From Acidobacteriota bacterium (GTDB lineage: Bacteria > Acidobacteriota > Thermoanaerobaculia > Gp7-AA8): 37,010 nucleotides of DNA. Positions 25,653 through 35,135 of the stretch are shown one piece after another. The DNA is taken from the NCBI GenBank assembly GCA_019242175.1, contig JAFAVZ010000485.1:1-37010 (forward strand). Reading direction: 5' to 3'. The first letter of the stretch is position 1, and every line of letters starts with the position of its first letter. Position numbers and translations under genes: made by a program. The notes beneath the pieces were generated by a model. It saw only the letters and a program-made list of their open reading frames with translations. It made no database searches and was not told the origin of the DNA.

Positions 25653-26618
25653 ATGGACCAGGCCACCGCAAACCAACAGACCGAGCAGGCGCACGAGACG
25701 CTGGCCCGGCTGCGCGCCGAAGTCGGGCGCGTGGTCGTCGGGCAGGCGGTCGTCGTCGACCGGCTCCTCATCGCGCTCCTCGTGCGCGGGCACGTCCTCG
25801 TCGAGGGGCTGCCGGGGCTGGCGAAGACGCTCCTCGTCAAGACCCTGGCCTCCGCGATCGACGGCTCCTCGAAGCGCATCCAGTTCACGCCCGACCTTCT
25901 GCCGGCGGACATCACCGGCACGCTCATCTTCGATCCCGCCGGCCGCAACTTCACCCCGCGCCTCGGACCCATCTTCGCCAACTTCGTCCTCGCCGATGAG
26001 ATCAACCGCGCGCCGGCGAAAGTGCAGTCGGCCTTGCTCGAGGCGATGCAGGAGCGGCAGGTGACGATCGGCGACACGTCGTATGTCTTGCCCGATCCGT
26101 TCGTCGTGATCGCCACGCAGAATCCGATCGAGCACGAAGGGACGTACGCGCTCCCCGAGGCGCAGGTCGATCGGTTCGTGATGAAGCTGCGCGTCGATTA
26201 CCCGACGGCGGATGAAGAGCTGCGCATGCTCGCGATGTACCTCGATCCGACGTCGGAGCGGCCGACGGTCCGGCGCGTGTTGCAGCTCGATCAGGTGCAC
26301 GCGGTGGCGAAGCTCGCCGCGAAGGTGCACGTCGACGAGCGCATCGGCAAGTACGTCGTCGAGCTCGTCGGCGCGACGCGCAAGCCGTCGCCGCACGTCT
26401 CGTTCGGAGCGTCGCCGCGCGCGACGCTCGCGTTGGCGCACGTCGCGAAGGCGTACGCGTTCCTGCAGGGCCGCGCGTTCGTGATCCCGGAAGACGTCAA
26501 GGCGATCGCGCACGACGTTTTGCGCCACAGGCTCGTGCTCAGTTACGAGGCGGCGGCCGAGGGGATGACGGCGGATCGGCTGATCGACGGCGTGCTCGGA
26601 GCCGTGCGCGTCCCGTGA
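25653..26618 (+). CDS. MoxR family AAA+ ATPase
   Basis: VVGQAVVVDRLLIALLVRGHVLVEGLPGLAKTLLVKTLA...TPDLLPADITGT...VLADEINRAPAKVQSALLEAMQERQVT; MoxR signatures. Confidence 0.95.
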   Translation: MDQATANQQTEQAHETLARLRAEVGRVVVGQAVVVDRLLIALLVRGHVLVEGLPGLAKTLLVKTLASAIDGSSKRIQFTPDLLPADITGTLIFDPAGRNFTPRLGPIFANFVLADEINRAPAKVQSALLEAMQERQVTIGDTSYVLPDPFVVIATQNPIEHEGTYALPEAQVDRFVMKLRVDYPTADEELRMLAMYLDPTSERPTVRRVLQLDQVHAVAKLAAKVHVDERIGKYVVELVGATRKPSPHVSFGASPRATLALAHVAKAYAFLQGRAFVIPEDVKAIAHDVLRHRLVLSYEAAAEGMTADRLIDGVLGAVRVP

Positions 26619-27508
26619 TTTTCCGGCGCAAGGAGCCGCAGCTCCGCGAGCCGCTCGCGCGGCGGGTGCTCGATCTGGAGATCGTGAGCGCGCGCCTCAT
26701 CCGGGCCGGCTTCGCGGGCGACTATCACTCCGCATTCCACGGGCGTGGGATCGAGTTCTCGCAGGTGCGCGAGTACCAGCCGGGCGACGACATCCGCACG
26801 ATCGACTGGAACGTCACGGCGCGCAGCGGAGTGCCGCACGTGAAGGAGTTCATCGAAGAACGCGACCTGACGGTGCTGATCGCCGTCGACATCTCCGGCT
26901 CGATGGCGTTCGGCTCGATCGACTGGCGGAAGTGCGACACCGCCGCCGAGCTCGCGGCCGTCTTCGCGTTTTCCGCGGTGCAGAGCTCCGACCGCGTCGG
27001 GCTCTTGCTCTTCTCGAACAACGTGCGCAGCTATCTGCCGCCGCGGCGCGGACGAGGACATGCGCAAGTCATCGTGCGCGCGGCGGTCGACGCCGCGATG
27101 CGGGGCTGTTCCGGGAACGCGGACCTCGAGTACGCGTCCGCATTTCTCGAACGGGTGAATGCGAAGCGCGCGGTGGTCATCGTTCTGTCCGACTTCCTCG
27201 ATCTCGATTTCGAGAAAACGTTGCGCCGGTTGAATCGGCGTCACGACGTGATCGCGATCCAGATCGACGATCCGCGCGAGGATCACTTTCCGCCGCGCGG
27301 ACTGGCGCGGCTCGTCGACGCCGAGACCGGCGAGGCGCGGCTCGTCGATCTGCGCAAGGTCGATCTCGTGCGCCGCGCGCGCACGCGCCATCAGCAGCTC
27401 GAACGCCGTTTCCGAGCGGCAAACGTCGACCATCTGCGCGTCTGGACGGCAATGCCGTACGATCGCGAGCTGTTGCGGTTTTTCCGGGAGCGCGCTCTCC
27501 GCCGATGA
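26615..27508 (+). CDS. DUF58 domain protein (VWA-like)
   Basis: GIEFSQVREYQPGDDIRTIDWNVTARSGVPHVKEFIEERDLTVLIAVDISGSMAFGS; DUF58 motif; 4-bp overlap with moxR. Confidence 0.94.
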   Translation: MIFRRKEPQLREPLARRVLDLEIVSARLIRAGFAGDYHSAFHGRGIEFSQVREYQPGDDIRTIDWNVTARSGVPHVKEFIEERDLTVLIAVDISGSMAFGSIDWRKCDTAAELAAVFAFSAVQSSDRVGLLLFSNNVRSYLPPRRGRGHAQVIVRAAVDAAMRGCSGNADLEYASAFLERVNAKRAVVIVLSDFLDLDFEKTLRRLNRRHDVIAIQIDDPREDHFPPRGLARLVDAETGEARLVDLRKVDLVRRARTRHQQLERRFRAANVDHLRVWTAMPYDRELLRFFRERALRR

Positions 27509-28227
27509 TCCCCGTCCTTCTCCTCGCCGCCGTCACCGTCACGTTCCAGCCGGCGAAGCCGACGATCGGCGATCCGATCGCCCTCCAGTTCCCCGGCGCA
27601 GTGCGCCTCGACGAGTCGCCGCAGTACGAGATCGTTTCGCAACAAGGCAACCGCGCCGTCGTGCGCACCTTTCGCGCGCGACCCATCGAGATCCACGGCA
27701 CGCTCGAGGGCGCGCCGTTCCGCGATCTCCTGATCCCGATTCATTCGGTGCTCAAGGGGAACGACAAGCTCGACCCGGCGCCGCTCGAGCCGCCGCATGC
27801 CGTGCCGTATCCGCGCGAGCCTTGGTACTGGCTCGGCGGCGCGCTCCTCGTCGCAGCCGCGATCTGGACGCTCGTGGCGCTGCTGGCGAAACGGCGCGCG
27901 AGGAAGGCGGCCGAGCCGCCGCTCACGCCGCTCGAACAATTCCGGCGCAGCGTGCTCGCGTTGCAGCCGACGTCGCCCATGCCTTGGGCGCAACTCGCCG
28001 ACGCCACGCGCGCCTATCTCGCGATGGGCGACGAGTTGACGACGACGCAGCTCTTGCAACGGGTCACCGTGGGACGGGAGATCGTCGCGGAGATCCTGCG
28101 CCAGGGCGACTACGAGAAGTTCTCGCCGTGGGGCGCGCCGCAAGGCGACTTCGAGACGTTGCGCGCGAAGGCGCTGGAACTGCCCGCGCTGTTCGAGCCG
28201 CCAACGGTGGAGGAGCAGGCGGCATGA
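27505..28227 (+). CDS. Bat-operon accessory membrane protein
   Basis: MIPVLLLAAVTVTFQPAKPTIGDPIALQFPG...WYWLGGALLVAAAIWTLVALLAKRRARK...; ATGA overlap; operon position. Confidence 0.75.
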   Translation: MIPVLLLAAVTVTFQPAKPTIGDPIALQFPGAVRLDESPQYEIVSQQGNRAVVRTFRARPIEIHGTLEGAPFRDLLIPIHSVLKGNDKLDPAPLEPPHAVPYPREPWYWLGGALLVAAAIWTLVALLAKRRARKAAEPPLTPLEQFRRSVLALQPTSPMPWAQLADATRAYLAMGDELTTTQLLQRVTVGREIVAEILRQGDYEKFSPWGAPQGDFETLRAKALELPALFEPPTVEEQAA

Positions 28228-29231
28228 CGCGGTTCGCCACGCCGTGGGCTCTGCTCCTCGCGTTGCTCGTCGTCGCGCGCATCGTCTTGCTGATCTTCGA
28301 TCGCCGCGCGCGCTTCGGCACGTTTGCGTTCTCCTCGTTCTCGCTGTTGCCGGCGAAAGGTGGCTGGCGTGTTGCGACCGCCTGGCTTCCGTTTCTTCTC
28401 GAGATGCTGGGCCTGTTGCTCGTGATCGTCGCGCTCGCGCGTCCGCAGCGCGTGCAGCGCCTCGCGACGAACGACCGGTATGGCATCGACATCGTCATCG
28501 CCCTCGACGCGTCCGGATCCATGGCCGCCGAGGATTTTCGGCCGAAGAACCGGTTCACGGTGGCGAAGGAGCTGATCGGCGACTTCATCCATCGCCGTAC
28601 GGACGATCGCATCGGCATCGTCACGTTCGGCGTGCGCGCAGCGACGCGCGTGCCGGTCACGTACGACCGCGAGATCGCCGAGGCGATTCTCGACAAGGCC
28701 GAGGTGGGGGAGAACGGCGATGGCACGGCGATCGGGCATGCGATCGCGACGGCGGTGAATCGCGTACGCACGTCGAAGGCGCACAGTCGCGTGATCATTC
28801 TCGTGACGGACGGCGTCAACAACTCCGGCTCGATCGATCCGATCGTCGCCGCGCGGCTCGCGGCGCGCAACGGGATCAAGATCTACACGATCGGCGTGGG
28901 CAGCGAAGGCTCCGTGCCGTTGCCTATCAAGCGCCAGAATCCGTTCACGGGCGAAGTCGAAACGGTCTACACGAGCATCCGCGGCGAGCTCGATGAGAAG
29001 TCGCTGGCGACGATCGCGCAATCGACCGGCGGCGAGTTCTTCCGCGCCACCGACGCCCGCGCCATGTCCGACGTCCTCGGCCGCATCGATCGCCTGGAGA
29101 AGACGCGGCTCACCGCGCCGAAGTCGGAGAAGATCGACGAGCTGTACGTGATGCCGCTCGCCTACGGGTTGGCGCTCGTCGCACTCTCGCTCCTCGGCGG
29201 AGAAACGCTCTGGCAGAAGGTGCCCGCATGA
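28224..29231 (+). CDS. VWA domain protein, BatA-like
   Basis: DIVIALDASGSMAAEDFRPKNRFTVAKELIGDFI...; MIDAS DxSxS; N- and C-terminal TM segments. Confidence 0.93.
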   Translation: MTRFATPWALLLALLVVARIVLLIFDRRARFGTFAFSSFSLLPAKGGWRVATAWLPFLLEMLGLLLVIVALARPQRVQRLATNDRYGIDIVIALDASGSMAAEDFRPKNRFTVAKELIGDFIHRRTDDRIGIVTFGVRAATRVPVTYDREIAEAILDKAEVGENGDGTAIGHAIATAVNRVRTSKAHSRVIILVTDGVNNSGSIDPIVAARLAARNGIKIYTIGVGSEGSVPLPIKRQNPFTGEVETVYTSIRGELDEKSLATIAQSTGGEFFRATDARAMSDVLGRIDRLEKTRLTAPKSEKIDELYVMPLAYGLALVALSLLGGETLWQKVPA

Positions 29232-30280
29232 GCCGGCACGGCCGGCAGCGCTTGTTGGCCAAGCCTGTGCGAGGCTTCCTGTTCTCGCCGGCCTTGATGG
29301 GCGCGATGACGTCTGGCGATGTCCTCGGCAGCTTCCGCGCGCCCGAGCTGCTCTGGCTCCTCATCCTCGTGCCGTTCGCGCTCGCGTTTCTCGTCGTGCG
29401 CGAACGCGACCGGCGGCGCGTTGCGCGGCGGTTCGTCTCCGAGCGGTTGCGCGGCGTCGCGAACGCGGCGCGCCCGGCGCGTCCGTGGATTCTCGGCATC
29501 GCGATCCTCGCCGCGCTCATCGCATTCGCCGGCCCGCGGGCGGGCTTCACGAACGTTCCGATCACCGAGCGAGAGTCGAATCGCGTCATCGCGATCGACG
29601 TCTCGAACAGCATGGCGGCGGAGGACATCGGGACTTCGCGGCTCGCCGGCGCGAAGGCGTTGGCAAAGCGGTTGATCGATGCCCATGCGGGACGCGTCGG
29701 CTTGATCGAGTTCGAGTCGGGCGCAGATGTCATCTCGCCGTTGACGACGGACTCCGAGGCGGTGATTGCGCTGCTCGACACGATCCAGCCCGGTGACGTC
29801 GGCCGCCCCGGCTCCGACCTCGGTGCCGCCATCGACGCCGCCGCGCGCGTGACGACCTCCGATCCCGGCCAACGGGCGGACGTCGTGCTGATCAGCGACG
29901 GAGAAGACCAGGGCTCGCGTCTGCGCGAGGCGATGGCGAACGCGAAGGAACGCGGGATCGCCGTCCACACGATCCTCGTCGGCTCGCCGAACGGCGCGAC
30001 GATCCCGGCGCCGGACGGCGTCCTGCACGACGATTCCGGCCAGGTCGTCACGACGTACGCGCGCGGCGATCTGCTCCAGACGATCGCGCGCACGACGAAC
30101 GGCTTGTTCCTCGAGAATCCGTTCGCCGAGCACGGCCTCGACCCGCTTGTCGCCCGTCGCGGCCTCGGCAAAGCCAAAGAGCGCCAGGTGCGCGTGCCGA
30201 TCGATCGTTACCAGTGGCCGCTCGCGGCCGCGTTCGCGTTGTTCCTTCTCGGGTCGCTCGCCCATCGAGGTGCCGAATGA
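29228..30280 (+). CDS. VWA domain protein, BatB-like
   Basis: VIAIDVSNSMAAEDIGTSRLAGAKALAKRLIDAHAGRVGLIEFESGADVISPLTTDSEAV; 4-bp overlap. Confidence 0.92.
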   Translation: MSRHGRQRLLAKPVRGFLFSPALMGAMTSGDVLGSFRAPELLWLLILVPFALAFLVVRERDRRRVARRFVSERLRGVANAARPARPWILGIAILAALIAFAGPRAGFTNVPITERESNRVIAIDVSNSMAAEDIGTSRLAGAKALAKRLIDAHAGRVGLIEFESGADVISPLTTDSEAVIALLDTIQPGDVGRPGSDLGAAIDAAARVTTSDPGQRADVVLISDGEDQGSRLREAMANAKERGIAVHTILVGSPNGATIPAPDGVLHDDSGQVVTTYARGDLLQTIARTTNGLFLENPFAEHGLDPLVARRGLGKAKERQVRVPIDRYQWPLAAAFALFLLGSLAHRGAE

Positions 30281-30918
30281 TTGCCGCGTTGCTGATGGTC
30301 ATCTCGTTCTCGGAGCTGTGGCAACGCGCGACGCGCGAGACGAGCTCGTACGCGGCGAACGCGCGCGGCGTGAAACAGTACGCGCAGAAGAAGTTCGCCG
30401 ACGCGGAGCAGTCGTTCGGCACGGCGGCGAAGACGCAGCCGTCTGCCGCACACGCGTTCAATCTCGGGACGACGCAGATTGCGGCGGGGCGGCGGGAGGA
30501 GGGGGCGACGACGCTCGGCAAGGCGATGGCCGATCCGTCGCTGAAAGCGGGCGCGTTGTACAACCGCGGCAATGCGGCGCTCGCGGCGAAGTCGTTCGAC
30601 TACGCGATCCGCGATTACACCGAGGCGCTGAAGCTGCGGCCGCATGACCTCAACATCAAACGGAACCTCGAGATCGCGCAGATCCAGAAGCAGCAGCAAC
30701 AACAGAGCGACAGCGGCCAGAGCCAGAACCAGCAGGGCTCCAACTCGAATCGCCAGAAGCCCGCGCCGAAGAGCATGGGCGAGGGCCAGCAGACGACGCC
30801 GTCGGAAGGCGGGGAGTCGCAGCTCGATTCGCTTCTGCGCAGCGTGCAGCAACAGGAGCAGGAAGAGCTGGCGCGGATGAAACGCCAACGCGCCGGCAGG
30901 CAGAAGGTCGGATGGTGA
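30277..30918 (+). CDS. TPR protein, BatC-like
   Basis: MIAALLMVISFSELWQRATRETSSYAANARGVKQYAQKKFADAEQSFGTA...ALYNRGNAALAAKSFDYAIRDYTEALKLRPHDLNIKRNLEIA. Confidence 0.88.
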   Translation: MIAALLMVISFSELWQRATRETSSYAANARGVKQYAQKKFADAEQSFGTAAKTQPSAAHAFNLGTTQIAAGRREEGATTLGKAMADPSLKAGALYNRGNAALAAKSFDYAIRDYTEALKLRPHDLNIKRNLEIAQIQKQQQQQSDSGQSQNQQGSNSNRQKPAPKSMGEGQQTTPSEGGESQLDSLLRSVQQQEQEELARMKRQRAGRQKVGW

Positions 30919-32543
30919 GCGGGAAATGTAGGGCCGGCTCTCCAGCCGGCCCAGCATCGACATCGGGCCGGCTGGAGAGCCGGCCCTACGTTTTGCTCTT
31001 CCTGCTCTTGGCGTTCCCTCTTTTCGCGAACGAGCTGAGCGTCGATCGCAGCACGGCGCGCGTCGACGAAACCATCATCATCACCGTCTCGCTCGAGAAC
31101 GGATTTGCGGCGCTCGACAACGTCAAGTTGCCGACGCAGAACCTCGTCATCATCGATCCGCCCGCGGTGTCCTCGGAATTCTCGTGGATCAACGGCACGG
31201 TCATCCGGCGCAAGGTCTTTCGTTTCATGGCGCGCGCGGCGGCGCCGGGGGCGGCGCTCGCGGGGCCGGTCGTCGTGATGGGCGAGGGCGGGCAGCGCGA
31301 CGTGCTCGCGCCGGTCGCGATCCAGATCGTGCCTGACCGCGCCGCGGGCACGAACGATCCGGGGGCGATCCTGCGCGAGCTGCTGGCGACGGGGCGCGAT
31401 CCGTTCTTCGTCGTAGTCAGCCTCGACAAGCAGCAGGCGTATGTCGGCGAGCCGGTCATCGCGACGTGGACGCTCTACAACGCCGCGAACGTGCAGGACT
31501 ACCGCATCACGAAAGTGCCGAAGCTCCCCGACTTCTGGACCGAGGAGCTCGACGTACGCAATGAAGTGCCGACGCACGAGCTCGTCGACGACCGCGTCCT
31601 GCAGAAGCTCGTCGTGCGGCGCATCGCGCTCTTCCCGCTGCGCGCGGGCAAGCTGCCGATCGCGGGGATGGACATGCTCGCGGCGGTGATGCATCGCATC
31701 GACACCGGGCCGTTCGGGATGTTCGAAGGCTCGCTGACCGAGGTGCGGTATTCGTCGGCGATGGCGGCCGTGGACGTCGTGCCGTTGCCCGCCGGGCCGG
31801 CGGTCGACGTCGTGGGAGACGTCTCGATGGCTTGTGGCCGGCCGAAGCAGAAGAGCGGCGGGCCGGTCGTGGTCGACGTCGCGATGCTGGGCCGCGGCAA
31901 TCTGCGCGGCGCGCCGGCGCCGCATTGGACCGGGCGCATCGACGGCGACGTGCAGGTGCAGGAAGGGACGGTCGTCCTCGACAAGAACGCCGACGACGCG
32001 CGGATGCGCCGCACGTGGAAGTACGTGATCTTCCCCGCGCGCAGCGGAAAGTTGGCGATCCCGCCGCTCGTGGCGACGGCGTTCCTGCCGGGCAGCGGCG
32101 AGCGTCGCGAGCTGCGATGCGAAGGCTCGACGCTCGACGTCTCGACCGTCGCTCCGCCGCCCCACGCCCTCCCGCCCGGCAGCGGCACGCCGCCGCCGTT
32201 CTCCCGTCGCGTCCTCGGAACGGCTGCCGCCGCGGCTTTGGCGGTCGCGCTCCTGGCGATGTTCGTCATCCCGCGCCTGATTCGTCAGCAGCGCGTGCGG
32301 CGCACGACGCGGGACATCATCGAAGGGCGATCGCCGGCGCAGATTCGGGAGCTGCTCATCGAGCTGCTGCAGGTGCGGGAGCTCGATCCGACGAAGCTGC
32401 TGGTGGAGACGAGCGAGCGGGGAGAGGCGTGGCGCGCGGTGCGCTCGATTCTCGATGCGGTCGAACGCGATCGCGTGCAGGCCGCCGATGCCGAGGACGA
32501 GATCGAATTGCGCGTGCGTGAATTCGTACAATCGCTCGGATGA
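30912..32543 (+). CDS. BatD-like oxygen-tolerance protein; 5' end lies in a palindromic repeat
   Basis: ANELSVDRSTARVDETIIITVSLENGFAAL...YVGEPVIATWTLYNAANVQDYRITKVPKLPDFW; possible internal starts GTG 30915 or TTG 30994; N-terminal KCRAGSPAGPASTSGRLESRPYV is repeat-encoded. Confidence 0.88.
   Translation: MVSGKCRAGSPAGPASTSGRLESRPYVLLFLLLAFPLFANELSVDRSTARVDETIIITVSLENGFAALDNVKLPTQNLVIIDPPAVSSEFSWINGTVIRRKVFRFMARAAAPGAALAGPVVVMGEGGQRDVLAPVAIQIVPDRAAGTNDPGAILRELLATGRDPFFVVVSLDKQQAYVGEPVIATWTLYNAANVQDYRITKVPKLPDFWTEELDVRNEVPTHELVDDRVLQKLVVRRIALFPLRAGKLPIAGMDMLAAVMHRIDTGPFGMFEGSLTEVRYSSAMAAVDVVPLPAGPAVDVVGDVSMACGRPKQKSGGPVVVDVAMLGRGNLRGAPAPHWTGRIDGDVQVQEGTVVLDKNADDARMRRTWKYVIFPARSGKLAIPPLVATAFLPGSGERRELRCEGSTLDVSTVAPPPHALPPGSGTPPPFSRRVLGTAAAAALAVALLAMFVIPRLIRQQRVRRTTRDIIEGRSPAQIRELLIELLQVRELDPTKLLVETSERGEAWRAVRSILDAVERDRVQAADAEDEIELRVREFVQSLG
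30926..30991. repeat. Palindromic repeat, type A, in the 5' end of the batD-like gene
   Basis: atgtagggccggctctccagccggccc-agcatcgacatc-gggccggctggagagccggccctacgt. Confidence 0.95.
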
Positions 32544-33103
32544 AGTCGTTTCCTACGCTGACCACCGAACGCCTGATCCTCCGCCCGTTCGTTCCTGCCG
32601 ATGCCGCCGACGTCCAGCGTCTGGCCGGCGACCGCGAGATCGCGGCGGGCACGCTCACGATCCCGCACCCTTATCCCGACGGCGCGGCCGAGGAGTGGAT
32701 GGGGAAGCATCAGGCGTGGCTGGACGAAGAGCGCGAGCTGGTCCTCGCCATCACCGTGCGAGAGACCGGCGAGCTGGCCGGGACGATGGGATTGATGTTG
32801 AAGCTCGCCCATGACAAAGCCGAGCTCGGCTACTGGATCGGCGTTCCGTTTTGGGGCCGCGGCTATGCGACCGAGGCGGCGGCCGAACTGATGCGGTACG
32901 GGTTCGAGCATTGGAGTCTGCACCGCATCGAGGCGCTTCATTTCTCGCGGAATCCGGCGTCCGGAAAGGTGATGCAGAAGCTTGGAATGCGTCACGAAGG
33001 GAAACTTCGCGAGGACGTGAAGAAGGATGGCGAATACCTCGACATCGAGGTTTATGGAGTGCTGCGAAGAGAGTTCGCCATGGCGGGCTTTACACGGAAT
33101 TGA
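32540..33103 (+). CDS. GNAT family N-acetyltransferase (RimJ/RimL-like)
   Basis: MKSFPTLTTERLILRPFVPADAADVQRLAGDREIAAGT...ELGYWIGVPFWGRGYATEAAAELMRYGFE...NPASGKVMQKLGMRHEG; ATGA overlap with batD-like gene. Confidence 0.95.
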   Translation: MKSFPTLTTERLILRPFVPADAADVQRLAGDREIAAGTLTIPHPYPDGAAEEWMGKHQAWLDEERELVLAITVRETGELAGTMGLMLKLAHDKAELGYWIGVPFWGRGYATEAAAELMRYGFEHWSLHRIEALHFSRNPASGKVMQKLGMRHEGKLREDVKKDGEYLDIEVYGVLRREFAMAGFTRN

Positions 33104-33218
33104 TTTCGATCCCCTCGCGTTGTCCGGTCGCGAATACGTGATTTGCTGAGAGGGAGAAACACGGACCACCGGTTCAGAGTCTCCGCAACGGCAGCACAGA
33201 AAAAAGGAGATTCAACCA

Positions 33219-33422
33219 ATGAAAAGCACCGGTACCGTCAAGTGGTTCAATGATGCGAAGGGCTTCGGCTTCATCACGACCGATGGAGGCGAGGACGTCT
33301 TCGTGCACTTCACCGCGATCCAGGGCAACGGCTTCCGCTCCCTCGCCGAGGGCGCGCATGTCGAGTTCGAGATCACCCGTGGACCGAAGGGTCTGCAGGC
33401 GGCGAACGTCACCCTCATCTGA
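33219..33422 (+). CDS. Cold-shock (CspA family) protein
   Basis: [70 protein letters not shown] motifs; AAGGAG ribosome binding site. Confidence 0.97.
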   Translation: MKSTGTVKWFNDAKGFGFITTDGGEDVFVHFTAIQGNGFRSLAEGAHVEFEITRGPKGLQAANVTLI

Positions 33423-33448
33423 GCAACCCAAAACAACCAACCAACCGA

Positions 33449-33482
33449 ACGGGACAGCGCAACGCTGTCCCGTTTTGTTTTT
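33449..33482 (+). terminator. Intrinsic terminator of the csp gene
   Basis: ACGGGACAGCG-CAA-CGCTGTCCCGT followed by TTTGTTTTT; 11-bp stem. Confidence 0.92.
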
Positions 33483-33496
33483 ATGATGGTCGCGCC

Positions 33497-34426
33497 ATGA
33501 GCGAACGCGACGCAGGCTTCTACGAGACGCTCGTCGGCGACGGCCGCGCCATCCTCAAGCTCGCCGCGCTGACGCTCATCGGTTCCGGCGCGTTCGCGTT
33601 GTTCCAGGCCGCCACCGGCCAATTCCTCCCCCACGACACCGACTTCCTCGGCATCACCGCGCGTGAGCTCTGTTCGCTGCACGGCTGCCGCGTCGTCCAC
33701 TTCATGATCCACGACCGCGTCTCGTTCGGCGGCGTGTTGATCGCGATCGGGGTGATGTACCTCTGGCTCACCGAATTTCCCCTGCGGCGCGGCGAGTCGT
33801 GGGCGTGGTGGGCGATCGCCGCCAGCGGCACCGCCGGCTTCCTCAGCTTTCTCACCTACCTCGGCTACGGCTATCTCGACACGTGGCACGGCGCGGCGAC
33901 GCTCGGCATCCTTCCGCTGTTCGCCGCCGGTCTCTTCGCGACGCGGCGCCTGCGCCGGGAAAGCGTGCGTCCGCTGCCGCTCGACTTCCGCACCCAGGCG
34001 GGCATCGCCCGTCTCCTGCTCCTCGGCGCGACCGTCGGCATCATGGCCGCGGGCCTGACGATCATGACCGTGGGGATGACGGCGGTGTTCGTGCCGACGG
34101 ATCTGACGTTCATGCGCACGACCGCCACGGAGCTGCGCGCGTTCAACCCGCATCTCGTGCCGCTCATCGCCCACGACCGCGCCGGCTTCGGCGGCGCACT
34201 GGTCTCGTGCGGCATCGCGATGTTCCTCGCCGTGCTGTTCGGCCGTCCGTCGCGCAACCTCACGCAGGCGTTGATCGCGGCTGGCGTCGCCGGCTTCTTC
34301 TGCGCGATCGGCGTGCATCCGTTGATCGGCTACACCGACGCGTTCCATCTCGCGCCGGCTGTCGTGGGATGCATCGTGTTCGCGGCCGGGATATCGTTGA
34401 CGCGCCATGAAGTCCGGACGTCCTGA
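33497..34426 (+). CDS. Multi-pass membrane protein with internal duplication
   Basis: MSERDAGFYETLVGDGRAILKLAALTLIGSGAFALF...; several TM segments; two copies of an HDRxxFGG motif region. Confidence 0.8.
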   Translation: MSERDAGFYETLVGDGRAILKLAALTLIGSGAFALFQAATGQFLPHDTDFLGITARELCSLHGCRVVHFMIHDRVSFGGVLIAIGVMYLWLTEFPLRRGESWAWWAIAASGTAGFLSFLTYLGYGYLDTWHGAATLGILPLFAAGLFATRRLRRESVRPLPLDFRTQAGIARLLLLGATVGIMAAGLTIMTVGMTAVFVPTDLTFMRTTATELRAFNPHLVPLIAHDRAGFGGALVSCGIAMFLAVLFGRPSRNLTQALIAAGVAGFFCAIGVHPLIGYTDAFHLAPAVVGCIVFAAGISLTRHEVRTS

Positions 34427-34922
34427 ACGCGGCGAATACGCCGACTACGCACAATCCGACATCGACTACGTCCTCGGCGACGACGCCGTGGCCGTCCTTC
34501 GCGCGCAAGGCGAGCATGTCGTCGCGCTGCTGTCCTCGCTCGGCAACGTCGACGGCCTCACGTACGCGCCGGGCAAGTGGACGCTGAAGGAAGTCGTCGG
34601 TCATCTCATCGACGACGAACGGATCTTCGCCTACCGCGCGCTCTGCGTCGCCCGACGGGAGCCGCGTCCGCTGCCCGGGTTCGAAGAGAACGATTACGTC
34701 GCCGCGACGCACTTCGAGCAACGGACGATGGACTCGCTGCTCGACGAATACCGCTCCGTGCGCGCCGCCTCGCTCGCATTCTTCACGGCGCTGACGGAGG
34801 AGGAGTGGCTGCGGCGAGGGATGGTGAATGGCTACGAGGCGTCCGTTCGTGGCCTGGCGTTCCACGTCGCAGGCCACGAACTGCATCATTTACGGACGGT
34901 GAACGAACGCTACTTGGGATGA
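34407..34922 (+). CDS. DinB superfamily protein
   Basis: ...YAPGKWTLKEVVGHLIDDERIFAYRALCVARREPRPLPGFEENDYV...AFHVAGHELHHLRTVNERYLG; DinB-like metal-binding His pattern. Confidence 0.9.
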   Translation: MKSGRPERGEYADYAQSDIDYVLGDDAVAVLRAQGEHVVALLSSLGNVDGLTYAPGKWTLKEVVGHLIDDERIFAYRALCVARREPRPLPGFEENDYVAATHFEQRTMDSLLDEYRSVRAASLAFFTALTEEEWLRRGMVNGYEASVRGLAFHVAGHELHHLRTVNERYLG

Positions 34923-35092
34923 ACGAACGTGGGGGCGGGCTTCAGCCCGCCCCGGGACCGGCTGAAGCCGGTCCCCACGTTTCTCACTGCATCATTTACG
35001 GACGTTGAAGGAACGCTACTCGGGATGAACGAACGTGGGGGCGGGCTTCGGCCCGCCCCGGGACCGGCTGAAGCCGGTCCCCACGTTTCTCA
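34881..35092. repeat. Two tandem 106-bp units, each containing a gene-end fragment plus a type C palindrome (34927-34980 and 35033-35086)
   Basis: ctgcatcatttacggacg[g/t]tgaa[c/g]gaacgctact[t/c]gggatgaacgaacgtgggggcgggc... at 34881 and 34987; a third ctgcatc at 35093. Confidence 0.93.
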
Positions 35093-35135
35093 CTGCATCG
35101 TTGCGCGCGCGTTGCCGCAACGATAGCTCCCCAAA

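Noticed and set aside
30615-32531. 638-aa antisense ORF opposite batD-like gene
   Set aside because: Shadow ORF; includes the palindromic repeat translation, no domain signature.
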